Source: Streptomyces sp. SUK 48 (GTDB lineage Bacteria > Actinomycetota > Actinomycetes > Streptomycetales > Streptomycetaceae). From it: a DNA stretch of 64,000 nt. Below are positions 23,268 through 31,539 of this stretch, piece after piece; position 1 is the first letter of the stretch, and every line of letters begins with the position of its first letter. The stretch lies in assembly GCF_009650765.1 (NCBI RefSeq), contig NZ_CP045740.1, forward strand, positions 3,038,001 to 3,102,000. Direction: 5' to 3'. The notes beneath the pieces are model-generated. The model saw only the letters and a program-made list of their open reading frames with translations. It had not been told where the DNA came from and did not search any database. The position numbers were made by a program, and so were the translations under genes.

Positions 23268-24149
23268 ATGAGCAGGCCCGATACCTTCGTACCGCCCCCC
23301 GGCGCCCGTGCGTACGCGCTGCGCACCGCGCGCGGGGAGTTCGCCGTCGTCGACGCTCCGGTGGCCGAGGGGGTCGAGGCGAAGGGGGTCGTGCTGCTGC
23401 TGCCCGGGTTCACCGGCAGCAAGGAGGACTTCAACCCGCTGCACGCGCCGCTGGCCGGGCGCGGGTACCGGACCGTGGCCGTCGACGGGCGCGGGCAGTT
23501 CGAGTCGGACGGCCCCGAGAGCGACGAATCCGCCTACGCGCAGCACGAGTTGGCGGCGGACGTGCTGGCGCAGGCCGCGGCCCTCGGCGGGCCGGTGCAT
23601 CTGCTGGGCCACTCCTTCGGCGGCCAGGTCGCCCGCGCCGCCGTCCTGCTGGACCACGCCCCCTTCAGGTCGCTGACCCTGATGGCATCGGGACCGGCGC
23701 GGATCTCCGAGGCCCAGCAGGAGCGGGTACGGCTGCTGCGCGACGCGCTCGCCGTGCTGACCATGGCCGAAGTGTGGGCCGCGATGCGGGAGATGGAGAC
23801 GCCCGAGCAGACCGGGACCCCCGAGCCGGACGACACCCCGGGCATCCAGGAGGACATGCGGCGCCGCTGGATGGGCACGAAGCCCGCCCAGCTCCTCGCC
23901 GCCGGGCGCCAGTTGGACGCGGAGCCGGACCGGGTCGCGGAACTGGCCGCGGTGGCGCTGCCGTTCCACGTCGTGTCGGGCGCCCACGACGACACCTGGC
24001 CGGTCCCGCTGCTGGACGAGATGGCGATACGGCTCGGCGCGCGCCGCACGATCGTCGACGGCACCGAGCACTCCCCCAACACCGAGCGCCCGCTGGAGAC
24101 CGCCCGCGCCCTCGCCGACTTCTGGGACGGCACCGGCGAGAACCGCTGA
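23268..24149 (+). CDS. Alpha/beta-fold hydrolase
   Basis: A 293-residue hydrolase with VVLLLPGFTGSKEDFNPL at the oxyanion site, GHSFGG as nucleophile elbow, an Asp in the SGAHDDTWP segment and a His in DGTEHSPNTERP. The triad is complete and the fold is of the proline-iminopeptidase/esterase type; the substrate is unknown. ATG at 23268 has no ribosome-binding site but lies 7 bases after TAACCT, a plausible -10, so the gene is probably leaderless. It is monocistronic, flanked by the helicase terminator and a convergent NYN gene. Confidence 0.88.
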   Translation: MSRPDTFVPPPGARAYALRTARGEFAVVDAPVAEGVEAKGVVLLLPGFTGSKEDFNPLHAPLAGRGYRTVAVDGRGQFESDGPESDESAYAQHELAADVLAQAAALGGPVHLLGHSFGGQVARAAVLLDHAPFRSLTLMASGPARISEAQQERVRLLRDALAVLTMAEVWAAMREMETPEQTGTPEPDDTPGIQEDMRRRWMGTKPAQLLAAGRQLDAEPDRVAELAAVALPFHVVSGAHDDTWPVPLLDEMAIRLGARRTIVDGTEHSPNTERPLETARALADFWDGTGENR

Positions 24150-24174
24150 TCCGGCCTGATCCAAACGAAAGACC

Positions 24175-25068
24175 CTAGTACTGCGCCTGCAAGTGGTCCC
24201 AGAACCCGTCCCTGAGGGCCCGGCGCAGATCGGCCTGGCCGCGCAGCGAGTACTGGAGCAGACCCTCGGCCTCGACCAGCAGGTCCTGGTCGACGGAGCC
24301 GGGCAGATAGGGGTGGCCCGGCAGCAGTTCGACCAAGGCGTCGCGGCCCCGGGAGGCCAGCCACTTGGCGGCGATCTGGGCGCCGACGAAGCGGACGTCG
24401 TCGCGGCTGGGCCGGGCCCCGGCGCCGGCCTCGTAGGCGGCGGTGCGCCGGGAGACGTACGGCTTGAAGAACTCCAGGTCCAGGGTGCGCTGGCTGTCGA
24501 CCTCCCACAGCAGCGGCTCGGCCTGGTTGCGGCCCTCGGGCGCCTCGATGCCCCACAGGTGGACGCGGGCGCCGTACCCCTGGGCGGCCTCGACCGCGGA
24601 GACCAGGTCCTCGTCCCCGCCGAGCAGGGCCGCGTCGCTGATGGCGCGGTGGCGGGCCAGCGACTCCAGGTCCGTGCGGATCAGCGAGTCGACGCCCTTC
24701 TGCTGGTTGTTGGCGTTGAGGTTGCCGAGGCGGACCTTGACGTCCGGGAGTTCGGCGATGGACTGCTGCTCGGCGGTGTGGATGCGGCGCCGGGCGCCGT
24801 CGTACCAGTAGACGCGCAGCAGCCGGCTGTCCGCGAAGACGGTACGGGCGCGGTCGATCAGCGCGTCGATCAGGCCCTCGGCGTCGACGTCGAAGGCCCT
24901 GCGGTCCTCCGTCCCGGCGATCAGGCGGCCCGCGGCCGCGTACAGATACCCGGCGTCCACGAAGATCGCGTGGGTCGAGGGCGTCTTCGCCACCTCGGCG
25001 AGCATGCGTTCCAGCAGCTCGTTCGTACGGTCGATGCGGGTGGCGAGATGCGCCAGGTCGTCGTTCAT
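24175..25068 (-). CDS. NYN-domain (PIN-like) putative ribonuclease
   Basis: A 297-residue protein. After a short helical N-terminus, the NYN/LabA-type nuclease domain begins at IFVDAGYLYAAAGRL, with acidic residues at VDAG, GVDSLIRTDL and LLGGDEDLVSAVEAA. This is the conserved Asp set that binds Mg2+ in PIN-like RNases. The C-terminal third is helical, without a recognised domain. ATG at 25068 has GAGGAGA upstream. The role is presumably RNA turnover or processing; the target is not known. Confidence 0.88.
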   Translation of the reverse strand: MNDDLAHLATRIDRTNELLERMLAEVAKTPSTHAIFVDAGYLYAAAGRLIAGTEDRRAFDVDAEGLIDALIDRARTVFADSRLLRVYWYDGARRRIHTAEQQSIAELPDVKVRLGNLNANNQQKGVDSLIRTDLESLARHRAISDAALLGGDEDLVSAVEAAQGYGARVHLWGIEAPEGRNQAEPLLWEVDSQRTLDLEFFKPYVSRRTAAYEAGAGARPSRDDVRFVGAQIAAKWLASRGRDALVELLPGHPYLPGSVDQDLLVEAEGLLQYSLRGQADLRRALRDGFWDHLQAQY

Positions 25069-25154
25069 CGCCCCCCATTCTCCTCGTCGTCACACTGTGA
25101 ACACAACTGGTCCCGGTGGGTCCCAGGCGAACTCATACGGTCACCATCGACTAC

Positions 25155-25256
25155 TTACCAGTGGGTAGTTAGACGTTCGAAAAATTTCTTTAGCGTAGGG
25201 AATGTTTGTAACACGCGGCACGTTGACTCAGTACGACGCCGGATACACATCCGGCG
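25155..25256 (+). promoter_or_regulatory. Regulatory stretch before the 50-residue peptide gene: TetR-like site and 8-bp tetraloop hairpin
   Basis: TTACCAGTGGGTAG (25155-25168) is an imperfect inverted repeat (TTACC/GGTAG) of the type bound by TetR regulators and lies in the AT-rich promoter area. At 25237-25256 arms CGCCGGAT and ATCCGGCG pair perfectly around an ACAC loop, about 35 bases before the ribosome-binding site of the small gene. Both are sequence observations; binding and function are inferred. Confidence 0.4.
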
Positions 25257-25304
25257 CACCAAGTAGTTCTCCGCAGGAGGATGACCAGACGAAGGGAGAA
25301 GCCT

Positions 25305-25457
25305 GTGCGCTTCGAAATCATGCGACTCGACGAGGTCGACGGCACCACCGTGGACAGCACCGTCGTGGACGCCGCCTCCGTCAACCGGATCGTTCAGCAG
25401 GCAGCCGCAGTGGGGCAGCGCCTGTGGATCCGCCCGGCCGAGACCCCGGCCTCATAA
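25305..25457 (+). CDS. Conserved 50-residue small protein
   Basis: GTG at 25305, with GAAGGGAG upstream, opens a 50-codon frame starting RFEIMRLDEVDGTTVD and ending RPAETPAS. Codon third positions are almost all G/C, as for real genes here. The sequence is rich in Asp and Val, soluble, with one predicted helix (ASVNRIVQQAAAVGQRLW). I believe near-identical peptides occur across Streptomyces, but no function is known to me. It has its own promoter region with a hairpin and stands alone between two minus-strand genes. Confidence 0.75.
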   Translation: MRFEIMRLDEVDGTTVDSTVVDAASVNRIVQQAAAVGQRLWIRPAETPAS

Positions 25458-25531
25458 CGGGGTTCCCGCTCAAGCCTTCCGGGGGAACCGAGTCGTGTAC
25501 GACGGCCCGGTCCCCCCGGATCACCTGAGCG

Positions 25532-26137
25532 TCAGCTCCCGTGGATCACCTGGGTGATCCCGTTGATGATCTGCTGCACCGCGATCGCGGAGAGCATCAT
25601 GCCCGCGAGCCGCGTCACCAGGACCACGCCGCCGTCCTTGATGATCCGGATGATCAGCAGCGAGTAGCGCATCACCAGCCACAGCACCACATGGATCGCG
25701 AGGATCGCGACCCACACGGATATCTGGGTGCTCACGCTGCCGGCCTTCTGCACGGCCAGGATGACGGACACGATCGCACCGGGCCCGGCGAGCAGCGGCA
25801 TGCCGAGCGGCACCAGGGCCACATTGACGTCCTTGGTCGCCTTCGGCTCGTCGTTCTTGCCGGTGAGCAGATCGAGCGCGATCAGCAGGAGCAGTAGACC
25901 GCCCGCGATCATCAGGGCGGGCACGGACACATGCAGGTAGTCGAGGATCTGGTGCCCGAGGACGCCGAAGACGGCGATGACCCCGAACGCGACGCAGACG
26001 GCCTGGAAGGCCATCCGCTTCTGCACCTTCGCCGGCCGGCCTGCGGTCAGGGCGAGGAAGATCGGGGTGATCCCAGGGGGATCCATGATGACAAAAAGGG
26101 TCAGGAACAGAGAGCCGAAGACGGCGATGTCGAACAT
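25532..26137 (-). CDS. MarC family integral membrane protein
   Basis: A 201-residue protein with six hydrophobic segments. The first (FGSLFLTLFVIMDPPGITPIFLAL) contains the DPPG-T-P motif typical of MarC/YchE, and LVPLGMPLLAGPGAIVSVI is the second conserved block. The family was once called multiple antibiotic resistance protein, but its transport function is unknown. ATG at 26137 opens the conserved N-terminus. It is 70 bases downstream of the PHP phosphoesterase gene and probably co-transcribed with it. Confidence 0.92.
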   Translation of the reverse strand: MFDIAVFGSLFLTLFVIMDPPGITPIFLALTAGRPAKVQKRMAFQAVCVAFGVIAVFGVLGHQILDYLHVSVPALMIAGGLLLLLIALDLLTGKNDEPKATKDVNVALVPLGMPLLAGPGAIVSVILAVQKAGSVSTQISVWVAILAIHVVLWLVMRYSLLIIRIIKDGGVVLVTRLAGMMLSAIAVQQIINGITQVIHGS

Positions 26138-26207
26138 GCGGAAGTACTGGCCTTGCTGAAAGAAGAAGAACTGAGGGTGTGGGCGCGCGTCGGCCGCCGG
26201 GGCGGCC

Positions 26208-27065
26208 TCAGACTCCGCCGGCCCCCGGGACCGGGAACGCGCCGGTGGCCCGGCGGGTGATCTCCCCGTACACCTCGGGGTCGGTGGTGTAGTCGCCGAG
26301 TGCGACGGTCTTGCGGCTGCCGTGGTAGTCCGAGGAGCCCGTGACCAGCAGGCCGAGCTCCTTCGCCAGGCCGCGCAGCCGGTCCTTGGCGGCGTCGTCG
26401 TGGTCCATGTGGTCGACCTCGATGCCGTCCAGGCCGGCCGCGGCCATCTCGGCGATCGCGGACTCGGGGACCGTGCGGCCCCGCTTGGCGGCGGCCGGGT
26501 GCGCGAACACACAGACCCCGCCCGCGCCCTTGACCAGCCGGATCGCCTCGAAGGGGTCGGTCTCGTGCTTCGGCGTGTAGGCGCGGCCGCCGTCGGCGAG
26601 CCACTCCTCGGTGAACGCGTCGCTCACCGTCTTCACCACGCCCAGCTCGACCAGCGCGGACGCCACGTGCGGGCGGCCCACGGAGCCGCCGGCGGCGATC
26701 CGCTCGACCTGCTCCCAGGTGACCGGCACACCCAGCGCGTTCAGCCGGGCGACCATGCCCTTGGCGCGCGGCACCCGGTCGTCCCGGACCAGCTCGCGCT
26801 CGGCGAGCAGGGCGGGCTCCTCGGGGTCGAAGAGGTAGGCCAACAGGTGCATCGAGACGCCGTCGATGCGGCAGGACAGTTCGGCGCCGGGGACCAGGGT
26901 GAGCCCGGCGGGCAGCGCGGCGATGGCCTCGGCGTGCCCGCGGGTGGTGTCGTGGTCGGTGAGCGCGACGACGTCCAGACCGGCCGCGGCGGCGTGGCGC
27001 ACCAGCTCGGCGGGGGTGTCCGTGCCGTCGGACGCCGTGGAGTGACAGTGCAGATCGATGCGCAC
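26208..27065 (-). CDS. PHP-domain metal-dependent phosphoesterase (RNase AM/YciV-like)
   Basis: A 285-residue PHP enzyme. The metal ligands lie at IDLHCHSTASDGTDTP, LTDHDTTRGHAEAI, GAELSCRIDGVSMHLLAY, FAHPAAAKRG, GSSDYHGSRK and LGDY. The family includes the E. coli 5'-3' exonuclease RNase AM (YciV/TrpH) and nucleotide 3',5'-bisphosphate phosphatases, so it probably degrades short RNA or nucleotides in the cytoplasm. GTG at 27065 is preferred: GGAG lies six bases upstream and the conserved sequence starts there, whereas ATG at 27101 adds an atypical extension. It is followed by marC. Confidence 0.9.
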   Translation of the reverse strand: MRIDLHCHSTASDGTDTPAELVRHAAAAGLDVVALTDHDTTRGHAEAIAALPAGLTLVPGAELSCRIDGVSMHLLAYLFDPEEPALLAERELVRDDRVPRAKGMVARLNALGVPVTWEQVERIAAGGSVGRPHVASALVELGVVKTVSDAFTEEWLADGGRAYTPKHETDPFEAIRLVKGAGGVCVFAHPAAAKRGRTVPESAIAEMAAAGLDGIEVDHMDHDDAAKDRLRGLAKELGLLVTGSSDYHGSRKTVALGDYTTDPEVYGEITRRATGAFPVPGAGGV

Positions 27066-27215
27066 GGTGACTCCAGACGGGCCAATGACGGAAGAGGACA
27101 CCTCAGGATAACCGCCCGGGACACCCGCTTTGTCACGACCGATCCGGGGGTACGCCCCCTACAGCACTCCCCGGCCCGCACCCTACGACCCCTTATGGCC
27201 CTCCCTTGTGGCCCC

Positions 27216-27857
27216 TTAGGGGCGCAGCAGCCGGGGGGACAGCGCGCCGCAGGGCACCAGGTCCAGTTCGGCGCCCACGTCGCGCAGGTCGGTCAGCACC
27301 AGCTCGTCGTACAGCAGCAGGCCCGCCGGCTCGGGCCACATCACCGCCCACAGCCACATGCCGAGCGCCTCGCCGGCGAAGACGGCGCGGTCGTCCGGGG
27401 TGCGGTAGACGTGCCAGAGGGGGGTGGGGCGGCCGGCGGCGAGCACCTTGGTCTGGGGCGGCTTCTCCACGTTCATGTACGGGCCCGGGTCCGGGCCGTC
27501 GAGTCCCGCGTAGTGCGCGCCGAGGCCGACGCCCATCTCCTCGGCGACCAGGATCAGTTCGCCGGGGCCGCCGAGCGGGCCGGGTCCGGAGCAGGCGACG
27601 GCGCTCGCGCGACCGCCGCTGCGCTCGTCACCCGCGTAGGCCACGCCCGTGAAGAGCCAGCCGACCGGCAGCGGCCACGGCATCCACAGCGGGACATGCA
27701 TGCGCTGCGCCACCGCACCGAGGGCCTCGACGCTGGGCGGGATCACGGGCTGTAGCGGAAACACCGCCCCGTGCACAGCGCACTGCCACGTGTCGGCGAA
27801 GAGACCGGGAGCCCTGACCCGGCCACCACACCGCGGGCAACTGGGTTCGCCCCTCAT
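27216..27857 (-). CDS. DUF6758-type protein with N-terminal zinc ribbon
   Basis: A 213-residue protein. It opens with CPRCGG followed by a WQCAVHG stretch, which gives a Cys-x2-Cys ... Cys-x2-His zinc ribbon, and continues with a Trp- and Pro-rich globular region of unknown fold. It is a known Streptomyces hypothetical family (I recall the name DUF6758) without assigned function. It is monocistronic, with the divergent MFS gene starting 200 bases away. The zinc ribbon suggests nucleic-acid or protein binding, which is inference. Confidence 0.78.
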   Translation of the reverse strand: MRGEPSCPRCGGRVRAPGLFADTWQCAVHGAVFPLQPVIPPSVEALGAVAQRMHVPLWMPWPLPVGWLFTGVAYAGDERSGGRASAVACSGPGPLGGPGELILVAEEMGVGLGAHYAGLDGPDPGPYMNVEKPPQTKVLAAGRPTPLWHVYRTPDDRAVFAGEALGMWLWAVMWPEPAGLLLYDELVLTDLRDVGAELDLVPCGALSPRLLRP

Positions 27858-27967
27858 AGGGCTCCACGGTCCTACCCCGGCCCGTCCACGTCAAGGACGA
27901 TCACCCGTCCGGGCGCCCCATCCGGGCACTCCGTCCGGGCGCCCCGACCCGGCCAAGTAGGTGCATC

Positions 27968-27997
27968 TTGCATTAATTAGCAGAGCTAACTTAGTAT
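27968..27997 (+). promoter_or_regulatory. MFS-gene promoter with palindromic operator in the spacer
   Basis: TTGCAT (27968-27973) and TAGTAT (27992-27997) are 18 bases apart. The spacer contains TTAGCAGAGCTAA (27977-27989), a perfect inverted repeat with arms TTAGC and GCTAA. A repressor bound there would block the exporter promoter. No regulator gene is adjacent, so the regulator would be encoded elsewhere. Confidence 0.6.
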
Positions 27998-28057
27998 GTG
28001 TAAACGCCAACTATCCATCAGCCCCCTACGCGCTATCCAGCAGAACGGGAGAAGCAC

Positions 28058-29281
28058 ATGGACCCCCTAGACGCGGGAGCCGGCAGCATCCTTCGGCAGC
28101 CCAAGGCCGTCTGGGCCACGGCCGGCGCCTCCGTCGTCGCCTTCATGGGCATCGGCCTGGTCGACCCGATCCTGCCGTCGATCGCGCAGGGCCTCGACGC
28201 CACCCCCAGCCAGGTGTCGCTGCTCTTCACCTCGTACTTCCTGATCACCGCGGTCGCGATGCTGCTGACCGGCTTCGTCTCCAGCCGTATCGGCGGCAAG
28301 AAGACGCTGCTGCTCGGCCTCGCCTTCGTGATCCTCTTCGCCGGTCTCGCCGGCACCTCGGACACGGTCGGCCAGCTGGTCGGCTTCCGGGCGGGCTGGG
28401 GCCTCGGCAACGCGCTGTTCGTCTCCACCGCGCTCGCGGTCATCGTCGGCGCGGCGGCCGGCGGCAGCGCGGCGGCCATCCTGCTCTACGAGTCCGCGCT
28501 CGGCCTCGGCATGGCCTGCGGCCCGCTGCTCGGCGCGGTCCTCGGCAACATCAGCTGGCGCTACCCCTTCTTCGGCACGGCCACGCTGATGGCGATCGGC
28601 TTCCTGTGCATCACGGTGTTCCTGAAGGAGCAGCCGAAGCCGGCCCGCAAGACCTCGATCCTGGACCCGCTCAAGGCGCTCGGCCACGGCGGTCTGGCCT
28701 CGGCGGCGGTCTCGGCGTTCTTCTACAACTACACGTTCTTCACCGTGCTGGCCTTCACGCCGTTCGTCCTGGACATGACCCCGTACCGCTCCGGCGCGGT
28801 GTTCTTCGCCTGGGGTGTGCTGCTCGCGGTCTTCTCGGTGCTCGTCGCCCCGCGCATGCAGGAGCGGTTCGGCTCGCTGAAGGTGCTCGGCGGCTCGCTG
28901 GTGCTGCTCGCGGCCGACGTCCTGGTGCTCGGCTACGGCAGCCACACGGCCGCGATCGTCTGCACCATCCTGTCCGGTGCCTTCATCGGCGTGAACAACA
29001 CCGTCTACACCGAGCTGGCGCTCGGCGTCTCGGACGCCCCGCGCCCGGTGGCGAGCGCGGGCTACAACTTCGTCCGCTGGTTCGCGGCGGCGGCCGCGCC
29101 CTACTTCGCGCCGAAGATCGAGGAGTGGACCGACATCCACATCCCGTTCGTGGTGGCCGCGGTCACCGCGCTGCTGGGCGCCGTGGTGGTCGTCGTACGG
29201 CGCCGCGCCCTCACCCACGAGGCCGCGGAGCTGGCGCCGCGGCACGCCACCGAGGACGGGGTCACGGTCTTCGCCAACTGA
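28058..29281 (+). CDS. MFS transporter (drug exporter type)
   Basis: A 407-residue, 12-helix major facilitator. The first helix contains the GIGLVDPILPSIAQGL sequence, and SRIGGKKTLLLGLAFVILF in the loop after helix 2 is the motif A region (R-x-G-x-K/R). The DHA1 drug:H+ antiporter group is the most likely class. ATG at 28058 has GGGAGA upstream. The promoter carries a palindromic operator (27977-27989), typical of efflux genes under a dedicated repressor. The substrate is unknown. Confidence 0.9.
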   Translation: MDPLDAGAGSILRQPKAVWATAGASVVAFMGIGLVDPILPSIAQGLDATPSQVSLLFTSYFLITAVAMLLTGFVSSRIGGKKTLLLGLAFVILFAGLAGTSDTVGQLVGFRAGWGLGNALFVSTALAVIVGAAAGGSAAAILLYESALGLGMACGPLLGAVLGNISWRYPFFGTATLMAIGFLCITVFLKEQPKPARKTSILDPLKALGHGGLASAAVSAFFYNYTFFTVLAFTPFVLDMTPYRSGAVFFAWGVLLAVFSVLVAPRMQERFGSLKVLGGSLVLLAADVLVLGYGSHTAAIVCTILSGAFIGVNNTVYTELALGVSDAPRPVASAGYNFVRWFAAAAAPYFAPKIEEWTDIHIPFVVAAVTALLGAVVVVVRRRALTHEAAELAPRHATEDGVTVFAN

Positions 29282-29302
29282 CCCCTGGCCCCGTGAGGTT
29301 GC

Positions 29303-29887
29303 TCACTCCAGCGGTACGGACCTGCGGACGGGATCCCGCAGGTCCGTACCGTGCGCCAGCCAGCGTTCCTGGAGCGCCTGGGCGCCCTGCACCCGCTTCC
29401 ACGCGGCCTCGTTCGGGGTCATCGGCAGCAGCGGCAGGAACCGTACGGGGTCCAGCGGACCGTCCAGCTCCAGGTCCTCGACCAGTCCGCCGGCCTCGCC
29501 CACCAGGACCGAGGTGAAGGGCGCGCCGGGCCACAGCGGATCGCCCACGTCCAGGGAGGCACCCGGGGCCACGACCAGCCCCTCGACCTGCGGGGAGGCG
29601 GCGAGCACGGCGAGCGGGCGGAGCACCTTGTCGGTGTCGGCGACGCCCGCGCGCACGGACAGGACCAGTTCGGCGCGGGGTCCCTCGACGGGGTCGGCGA
29701 CCAGCGCGGTGGGATCGCTCATCGGGTGCGCGGACATGCCGAGGGTCGCGTAGCGGACGACGTCCCCCTCGGTGAAGCGGAGTACCTCGATGCGGTCCGT
29801 GCCGAGGAAGGTGACGGCCGCGCGCGCGTCCGGGGCGCCCAGCGCGGTGGTCAACCGTGCCTCGACCAGAGGAAGAACATCAACCAT
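29303..29887 (-). CDS. Suppressor-of-fused (SUFU)-domain protein
   Basis: A 194-residue cytosolic protein resembling the bacterial SUFU-like family: VTFLGTDRIEVLRF, VRYATLGMSAHPM, ELVLSVRAG and near the end FLPLLPMTPNEAAWKRVQGAQAL follow the family order. In bacteria such proteins often act as immunity proteins in contact-dependent toxin systems or are of unknown role; no toxin gene is adjacent here. ATG at 29887 has no ribosome-binding site but is 6 bases after TATGCT, a good -10, so it is probably leaderless. It is convergent with the MFS gene. Confidence 0.78.
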   Translation of the reverse strand: MVDVLPLVEARLTTALGAPDARAAVTFLGTDRIEVLRFTEGDVVRYATLGMSAHPMSDPTALVADPVEGPRAELVLSVRAGVADTDKVLRPLAVLAASPQVEGLVVAPGASLDVGDPLWPGAPFTSVLVGEAGGLVEDLELDGPLDPVRFLPLLPMTPNEAAWKRVQGAQALQERWLAHGTDLRDPVRRSVPLE

Positions 29888-30389
29888 GCGGTGAGCATAG
29901 AACTCGTCAGCTGCGGGCAAAGCGGCACCTTGACAGCAAGGGCGGCTGGTACTCTGAGCCGGCGGTTCGGGGCGGCGCGCCAAGCGTGCTGTCAAGCCCG
30001 GAACCCTGGGAACTCCCTTACGAGGGACCGGCCGGAGGAGGTGGGGCTGTCATGGATCGAAGTCGACCTGGTAGTACCACTCGCTCTTCCGCCCGCTGAA
30101 TGTAGTCACTGGCTGTCGTAGCCACTGACCGGTTTCCGTTCTGGCCGGCTGCCGCCTTCCCGTGCGCGTCACTGTTCGGAAGAGCACTTCGTCTCGCTTT
30201 GCCTGATCTGCGTCAGTTCTGCATCAGCAGCGAAATCGCCACCGCGACGGCGCGGTGCTCCCCGCTTTGTGGACGAGCCGAACACCTTCCCCCGCCCCGG
30301 CCGGGGAAATTCCTTCAGGACGTCCCCATTCCGGGTAGTTCCACCCGTCTTCGGCGGTCTTTCGTTGCCTGTCGCAAAGGAGCCTGCCC
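29888..30389 (+). promoter_or_regulatory. About 500-base leader region of corA with upstream mini-ORF
   Basis: No conventional gene fits. TTGACA at 29930-29935 marks a possible promoter, but TACTCT follows after only 14 bases, which is short. At 30052-30099 a 15-codon frame (MDRSRPGSTTRSSAR) is preceded by GGAGGAG; an overlapping GTG frame 30041-30121 of 26 codons is also open. A hairpin with arms TTCCCC and GGGGAA lies near 30288-30312. The long leader with a translatable mini-ORF before a Mg2+ transporter suggests Mg2+- or translation-dependent control. I do not recognise a known riboswitch class. Confidence 0.4.
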
Positions 30390-31517
30390 ATGTCGATGAT
30401 CCGCGACCTGCGCGCCGTGGTCCGACCCTCCCGTGTCTCGCCGCGCAAGGCCACGAGCACGCCGTCCGCGTCGTACGACACCACGCGTGACCCCGCCACC
30501 CCGTCGGCCGTGGTGGACTGCGCCGTCTACCGCGACGGCCGGCGCCTGGCGAGCGCGAAGCCGCTCACCCCGCAGGAGGCGATGCGCCAGGTGCGGCGCG
30601 ACGGCGGCTTCGTCTGGATCGGGCTGCACGAGCCGACGGAGGCCGAATTCGCCGGTATCGCCGGCGAGTTCGGGCTGCACCCGCTGGCCGTCGAGGACGC
30701 CGTGCAGGCGCACCAGCGGCCCAAGCTGGAGCGGTACGACGACTCGCTCTTCACCGTCTTCAAGACGATCCACTACATCGAGCACGACCAGCTCACCGCG
30801 ACCAGCGAGGTCGTGGAGACCGGCGAGGTGATGTGCTTCACCGGCCGGGAGTTCTTCATCACCGTGCGGCACGGCGGCCAGGGCTCGCTGCGGGCGCTGC
30901 GGCACCGGCTCCAGGACGACCCGGAGCTGCTGGCCAAGGGCCCCTCGGCGGTGCTGCACGCGATCGCCGACCATGTGGTGGACGGGTACATCGCGGTCGC
31001 CGACGCGGTCCAGGACGACATCGACGAGGTGGAGACCGAGGTCTTCTCGCCCGGGCGGGGCGGGGTCTCGCGCGGTGTGGACTCCGCGCGGATCTACCAG
31101 CTCAAGCGCGAGGTCATGGAGTTCAAGCGGGCGGTGGCGCCGCTGCTGCGGCCCATGCAGCTGCTCAGCGAGCGGCCGATGCGGCTGATCGACCCGGACA
31201 TCCAGAAGTACTTCCGGGACGTCGCCGACCATGTCGCCCGCGTCCACGAGCAGGTGGTCGGCTTCGACGAACTGCTCAACTCCATCCTCCAGGCCAACCT
31301 CGCGCAGGCGTCCGTCGCCCAGAACGAGGACATGCGGAAGATCACCGCGTGGGCCGCGATCATCGCCGTGCCGACGATGGTGACCGGTGTGTACGGGATG
31401 AACTTCGAGCACATGCCGGAACTGCACTGGAAGTACGGCTACCCCATGGTGCTGACCTTCACGGTCGCCGTGTGTGTCGGCATCCACCGGGTGCTGAAGC
31501 GCAACGGGTGGCTGTGA
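30390..31517 (+). CDS. corA: CorA-family magnesium/cobalt transport protein
   Basis: A 375-residue channel. The large cytosolic N-terminal domain carries the typical GGFVWIGLHEPTEAEF and ISDxVVDGYI-type helices. Two C-terminal membrane helices follow, and the signature GMN lies at 336-338 in VYGMNFEHMPEL between them. CorA forms pentamers that move Mg2+ (and Co2+/Ni2+) down the membrane potential, gated by cytosolic Mg2+. The ATG at 30390 has AAAGGAG upstream and is preceded by an unusually long leader. Other Mg2+-related genes are near: the MgtE-N/CBS protein at 33072. Confidence 0.95.
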   Translation: MSMIRDLRAVVRPSRVSPRKATSTPSASYDTTRDPATPSAVVDCAVYRDGRRLASAKPLTPQEAMRQVRRDGGFVWIGLHEPTEAEFAGIAGEFGLHPLAVEDAVQAHQRPKLERYDDSLFTVFKTIHYIEHDQLTATSEVVETGEVMCFTGREFFITVRHGGQGSLRALRHRLQDDPELLAKGPSAVLHAIADHVVDGYIAVADAVQDDIDEVETEVFSPGRGGVSRGVDSARIYQLKREVMEFKRAVAPLLRPMQLLSERPMRLIDPDIQKYFRDVADHVARVHEQVVGFDELLNSILQANLAQASVAQNEDMRKITAWAAIIAVPTMVTGVYGMNFEHMPELHWKYGYPMVLTFTVAVCVGIHRVLKRNGWL

Positions 31518-31539
31518 GCGGCGCGGATAGGGTGGACGC

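Noticed and set aside
29930..29955. Consensus promoter before corA (TTGACA with TACTCT).
   Set aside because: The spacer is only 14 bases, too short for a standard sigma-70-type promoter, so it is mentioned only as a possibility.
30041..30121. 26-codon GTG frame in the corA leader as the main upstream ORF.
   Set aside because: The GGAGGAG directly abuts the GTG, leaving no spacer; the ATG frame at 30052 is better placed. Kept only as an alternative.
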